64,000 nucleotides of DNA, from the NCBI GenBank assembly GCA_017472865.1, contig JAFUNV010000050.1, forward strand, positions 1 through 64,000, in the 5' to 3' direction. Position numbers and translations under genes: made by a program. Numbering within the stretch: the stretch's first letter is position 1; every line of letters begins with the position of its first letter. The notes beneath the pieces are model-generated. The model made no database searches, was not told the DNA's origin, and worked only from the letters and a program-made list of their open reading frames with translations. Of the stretch, positions 60,689 to 64,000 are shown one piece after another. This DNA comes from Ruminiclostridium sp. (GTDB taxonomy: Bacteria; Bacillota; Clostridia; Oscillospirales; Ruminococcaceae).

Positions 60689-62338
60689 TCAATGTATTTC
60701 TGCTTTTAAAACTGCAATTTCAGGGTCGCTTGGGTTGATTTTTTCATATTCCGCCAAGGTTTTTGCCGCGGCGTCGGTATTGCCCGAGGCTATGTAATTA
60801 CGGATATTTGTTTTTATCATCGCCGCCAGCTTCTGCATTTCATTCATCTTCTGTACGGCTTCATATTCCTTTAAAACGTCCTTCTGATATTCGGAAATTA
60901 ATTGAGCCATTTCAGGATAGCCTTCAGCAAATTTCTTCATATGCACAAAACAACCCCTATAATCGCCTTTTTTTCTGAGTTCTGCAATATTATAAACAAG
61001 TCTGGCAGGCTCACGCAGGTCAGCGCATTCCTTTTCCTTTTCAAGGAAGCTTAAAATCGGCGCGGGGTCTGCCACTCTGAATATCATATTGAAAAGGGTT
61101 CGGCGCAAAATCATGCGACCTGTATTGTCAAAGCGACCGTAAAGCTGCTCGACACTGCCGAATCCGTTGTCCTCCAGAACTCGCGCTGAGAGCCGGACTA
61201 AATCTGCCGTTACGTTGATATCCATTGGATATTCTGTAAACGGAAGCTTTAAAAGCCATTCCTCCGCAATTTCAGCTTTCCCTGTCAGCACACAGGAATG
61301 AACAAAGCGGGCAACTGCACGCGGGAAATTATCGGAGCGTGCGAAGGTTCTTGCAGTGGTATGAACCTCAGGGGTGTTGAGTTTTCCGTTATTGAAATCC
61401 CTAAAAATCCCGAAAAAGCGTATAAATGCGGGGACTGCTTTTTCGTAATCCTTCAGTGCGTAGTAAACAAACCCCTCCGCCATGGATATATCCACATCTG
61501 TACCGATAACTGCGGGACGGATTTTTTTATCCAGTTTATAATACTTATTAATAAGTGTCAACGCTTCTTCATATTTCTTATCGCCGTAGAAGCTGCCGAT
61601 TTTCTTGGAATAAAGAACGGGGAGCATAGGCTCCTTGCGCTTTTCGCCGTATTCTATACCCTCGTCAAGGAATTTATCCGCCTTTTCGGGCTCGTAAGGT
61701 CCGAACGCGTCATAAAGCTGGATAAAAAGCATGGGCGAAGGCTCGCGGTTTTCGTAACGCTTCATGAGAATTTCGGTATTTCTTATGAATTTCGCCTTTG
61801 CTTCATCAGAATCTGAAGTGTTGGCATAGCCATAGTGCATAGCAGCATCGTTCAGTAGCTTCAGCGGCTCGCCGTAGGTAGTGAAGCATTCATGAACGGG
61901 CTTGTGGAATTTTGTGGCAGGCAGAATTTTCGTCATGCGGGGTGCTCTGAAATCGGAATAGCTGACTTTATCACCGCGCCTTACAATATTTCTGACAATA
62001 TACGACGCAGAATTGTACTTCTTATACTCGCCAGAGTTGAAGAAATGTATAATTTCATCGCAGGCTTCAAAAATCTCGTCCGCGTCCACGAACATAAACC
62101 ATTCGCCCTGTGCTTTTTCGAGGGTGGAGTTTCTCGCCGCAGCGAAATCCTTTATCCACTCAAAATAGAACACGTTGTCGGTGAACTGCTTTGCTATTTC
62201 AACAGTCCTGTCCGTCGAACCTGTGTCAGCGATTATAAGCTCGCTGTCCACCTGCTCTAAAATCGGCTTTATGCCGTTAAGACAGCGTTCGAGATATTTT
62301 TCTTCGTTCTTTACTATCATTCCGATTGTCAGAAGCAT
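60689..62338 (-). CDS. Glycosyltransferase family 2 protein with a helical repeat C terminus
   Basis: The 549-residue protein starts MLLTIGMIVKNEEKYLERCL, the GT2 start, with DTGSTDRTVEI and a DxD-type metal site in MFVDADEIFE near residue 85. The rest (about 230-549) is helical and TPR-like. This layout resembles SunS-like or flagellin/peptide glycosyltransferases that use the repeat to hold the protein substrate. It lies directly upstream of flagellin on the same strand, which suggests a role in flagellin glycosylation; this is inference. Confidence 0.85.
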   Translation of the reverse strand: MLLTIGMIVKNEEKYLERCLNGIKPILEQVDSELIIADTGSTDRTVEIAKQFTDNVFYFEWIKDFAAARNSTLEKAQGEWFMFVDADEIFEACDEIIHFFNSGEYKKYNSASYIVRNIVRRGDKVSYSDFRAPRMTKILPATKFHKPVHECFTTYGEPLKLLNDAAMHYGYANTSDSDEAKAKFIRNTEILMKRYENREPSPMLFIQLYDAFGPYEPEKADKFLDEGIEYGEKRKEPMLPVLYSKKIGSFYGDKKYEEALTLINKYYKLDKKIRPAVIGTDVDISMAEGFVYYALKDYEKAVPAFIRFFGIFRDFNNGKLNTPEVHTTARTFARSDNFPRAVARFVHSCVLTGKAEIAEEWLLKLPFTEYPMDINVTADLVRLSARVLEDNGFGSVEQLYGRFDNTGRMILRRTLFNMIFRVADPAPILSFLEKEKECADLREPARLVYNIAELRKKGDYRGCFVHMKKFAEGYPEMAQLISEYQKDVLKEYEAVQKMNEMQKLAAMIKTNIRNYIASGNTDAAAKTLAEYEKINPSDPEIAVLKAEIH

Positions 62339-62353
62339 GGTTGTTCCTCCGTT

Positions 62354-63067
62354 TTAACAAATTTCCTCCAGAAAAGGCCTGTTTTTATAAATCCCCACGG
62401 CAAATGCGCGGGTTTCTGTGCCGATTTCAATGGTAATTGCCGCTTTTCTGATTCCGTGCTTTATACAAATAGTACACCGCCCCGTATCCACGGTAAAAAT
62501 TGTGGATTTATAGGGAAGAAGTGTTTCAGCTTCACCGTTTATGTACACCGTCAGCGGCTCGCCGTTTTGTATTCCATCTTTCAGACGGCAGAATTTCAGT
62601 GTGCCGTGGCTTTTTCGCTGTGATTTGCCTGCGGCGGTGTTCATAAAATTATAAACGTCCTCCCTGTCCCAGAGAATAACGTTGCTCTCCGCCGCCAGCT
62701 CCCTCGCCTGTCGAGTAAAGGTGCTGTTTGTAATGACTGCCGCCCGTGTACATTTATAATAATCCTTGGAGCTTACAGCCTCCTGCACCGCCTTTACGCC
62801 GATAGGGCGTGCGTAACGCTTGCACTGGACGGCTGTGCGCTCTCCTTCGAGCATTACTATTATATCTGCGCCGAAATCTCCGCTTTCCTTGGTAAGCTCC
62901 AGCACCTCAATACCGCTTCGGTGGAGAATTTCTGCGGCGAAGTCCTCAAACTCCGCGCCCGACATTTCATCAATGTCCTCTCCTCCGCTTTTCCTGAATG
63001 CAAAGGTGCATACTGCTATAAATACAACAAGAAGCGCACCTGCGCCTATGTAGATGAGGTTATCCAT
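62354..63067 (-). CDS. Membrane-anchored Mrr-type restriction endonuclease-like protein
   Basis: The 237-residue protein has one N-terminal transmembrane helix (about 5-25) and an Mrr-catalytic (PD-(D/E)xK) domain. The domain has GDFGADIIV, then AVQCKRY with the Q-x-K motif, near residues 62-85, and the downstream TNSTFTRQARELAAESNVIL. A C-terminal beta part (about 165-237) resembles a PEGA-like domain. Tethering an Mrr nuclease to the membrane is uncommon but known. Its target could be DNA near the membrane or incoming DNA. It follows the next gene with a small overlap. Confidence 0.78.
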   Translation of the reverse strand: MDNLIYIGAGALLVVFIAVCTFAFRKSGGEDIDEMSGAEFEDFAAEILHRSGIEVLELTKESGDFGADIIVMLEGERTAVQCKRYARPIGVKAVQEAVSSKDYYKCTRAAVITNSTFTRQARELAAESNVILWDREDVYNFMNTAAGKSQRKSHGTLKFCRLKDGIQNGEPLTVYINGEAETLLPYKSTIFTVDTGRCTICIKHGIRKAAITIEIGTETRAFAVGIYKNRPFLEEIC

Positions 63068-63386
63068 TAACTCTTGCTACCGCCTCATAATACATTTTGT
63101 AAAGCGCCTGAACGCTGTTTTCAAGAAAATAGTAATGTATTACATAAGGTATGGTGAGTCCTAAGAAAAGAAGCGCCAGCACAAGGCAAAGTGTGCTTGC
63201 GGTAATCATGAAAAAGGAAACCACAGTCATTACCGCAAAGGTCATGGTTACAATAAGGTGCACAAGACGCTCGTGCTGGTAGAATTTTATGCGTGTAAGG
63301 AGCATAGAAAGAAATTTTTCGTCAATTTCTCCGCCTGAAAGGCTGTTGCGGACGCTTGCGATATAAGCAGTTATTTCTTTTCTCAT
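63060..63386 (-). CDS. Small membrane protein of unknown function
   Basis: The start is ATG 63386 behind AGGAGGTACTC. The 108-residue protein has an N-terminal soluble helix (MRKEITAYIASVRNSLSGGE) and two transmembrane helices near residues 45-68 and 70-92. It overlaps the Mrr-like gene by 8 bases, so the two are translated together. The N-terminal helix could be the contact between them. I recognise no family. Confidence 0.6.
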   Translation of the reverse strand: MRKEITAYIASVRNSLSGGEIDEKFLSMLLTRIKFYQHERLVHLIVTMTFAVMTVVSFFMITASTLCLVLALLFLGLTIPYVIHYYFLENSVQALYKMYYEAVARVNG

Positions 63387-63417
63387 GAGTACCTCCTGTT
63401 TTGAATTCATATATTAC

Positions 63418-63446
63418 AAAGCAGCAGTTTGGGAAACTGCTGCTTT
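63418..63446 (-). terminator. thrS terminator-like hairpin
   Basis: AAAGCAGCAGTTT (63418-63430) / AAACTGCTGCTTT (63434-63446), 13-bp perfect stem; the T-run is within the stem. Confidence 0.7.
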
Positions 63447-63465
63447 ATTTTTATAGACATAAGGT

Positions 63466-64000
63466 TTAGCGTGCTTTTGAAGCATTCTCCATAACAATTC
63501 TGCTGATAACTTCATCGAGAGGAGAAGCGCCTAAGTCGCCTTCCTTTCTGGAACGGAGAGCCACAGTGTTGTCCTCAACTTCCTTATCGCCGATAATGAA
63601 GAAATAAGGAACCTTTTCAAGCTGCGCCTGACGAATCTTCCAGCCGATTTTCTCGCTTCTGTTGTCAATGGAGGTGCGGATACCAAGCTGCTCCAGCTTA
63701 GCGGAAATGCTTTCGCCGTATTCCTTGGCTCTGTCAGTGATAGGAAGAATACGAACCTGCTCGGGAGCCATCCAGAGTGGCAGAGCACCTGCGTACTTTT
63801 CGAGAAGGTATGCAAGGGTTCTTTCATAGCAGCCAAGGCTTGTACGGTGAATAATATAGGGGTTCTTCTTTGTACCGTCAACGTCAACATATTCCATGCC
63901 GAACTTTTCAGCCAGCAGCATATCAATCTGGATTGTAACGATTGTATCTTCCTTACCGAATACGTTCTTGTACTGAATGTCAAGCTTAGGACCGTAGAAA
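63466..64000 (-). CDS. thrS: Threonyl-tRNA synthetase, C-terminal part
   Basis: The gene enters from the right edge. The visible 177 residues or so include FYGPKLDIQYKN, RTSLGCYERTLAYLLEKYAG and the anticodon-binding domain (LPITDRAKEYGESI, SEKIGWKIRQAQLEKVPYF). This matches class II ThrRS. The N-terminal TGS and catalytic core lie outside the window. It is followed by the hairpin terminator at 63418-63446. Confidence 0.95.
   Translation of the reverse strand, partial: FYGPKLDIQYKNVFGKEDTIVTIQIDMLLAEKFGMEYVDVDGTKKNPYIIHRTSLGCYERTLAYLLEKYAGALPLWMAPEQVRILPITDRAKEYGESISAKLEQLGIRTSIDNRSEKIGWKIRQAQLEKVPYFFIIGDKEVEDNTVALRSRKEGDLGASPLDEVISRIVMENASKAR

Overview
The window is chromosomal DNA of a low-to-mid GC Gram-positive anaerobe, most likely a motile Ruminococcus-like member of the Clostridia (Oscillospiraceae). 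The reasons are strong AGGAGG ribosome binding sites, TTGACA-17-TATAAT promoters, Thr-Pro-rich extracellular linkers, rumen/gut-type surface proteins with Ig-like modules, and a flagellin gene behind a sigma-28 promoter. The species cannot be named from the sequence. There is no rRNA and no CRISPR array; one tRNA (Gln, anticodon CTG) was found.

Region 1-7.1 kb is an integrative mobilizable element or part of one. It is AT-richer than what follows. It holds a cargo operon (VOC protein, HAD-like protein, Cys-rich protein, GNAT acetyltransferase and a cut-off gene), a MobA/MobL relaxase, an oriT-like site with the IncQ/pIP501-type core TAAGTGCGCCCT, a frameshifted DUF3847-like gene, a histidine-phosphatase cargo gene, a TnpW-like small protein and a large serine recombinase (TnpX type). 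The right edge lies between the recombinase and recJ; the left edge is not visible.

Region 7.2-21.6 kb is core chromosome: recJ, a sugar nucleotidyltransferase, the rpmG-secE-nusG-rplK-rplA operon, two small genes, an ECF sigma factor with a membrane co-regulator carrying an apparently dead LytM domain, a GGDEF-like gene with ispD and ispF, and metG. A MITE-like repeat lies in the metG 5' leader.

Region 22-30 kb has a CdaR/PucR-type regulator, then ftsE-ftsX, a small four-helix-bundle gene inside a pair of inverted repeats, a coiled-coil M23 peptidoglycan hydrolase, an S41 protease homologue lacking its catalytic dyad, greA and lysS. FtsEX, the hydrolase and the pseudo-protease look like one cell-wall-division module into which a small mobile cassette has inserted.

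Region 30-50.7 kb is mixed: a secreted Fn3-like protein, a divergent LexA/CI-like regulatory module, a sialate-O-acetylesterase family enzyme with malQ, a DUF1624 membrane protein, a ClpC-like ATPase, a tiny Cys/Gly/Asn-rich peptide with a palindromic operator-like site, mscS, gdhA, an HI0933-type flavoprotein, an RpiR-type regulator, a GNAT enzyme, membrane proteins, nrdR, a TIM-barrel isomerase and secDF.

Region 50.7-64 kb holds purB, tRNA-Gln, three tandem secreted proteins that share modules (one ending in three Cys/His repeats), flagellin with a structured CsrA-like leader, a glycosyltransferase with a helical repeat tail, a membrane-anchored Mrr-type nuclease, a small membrane protein and the 3' part of thrS.
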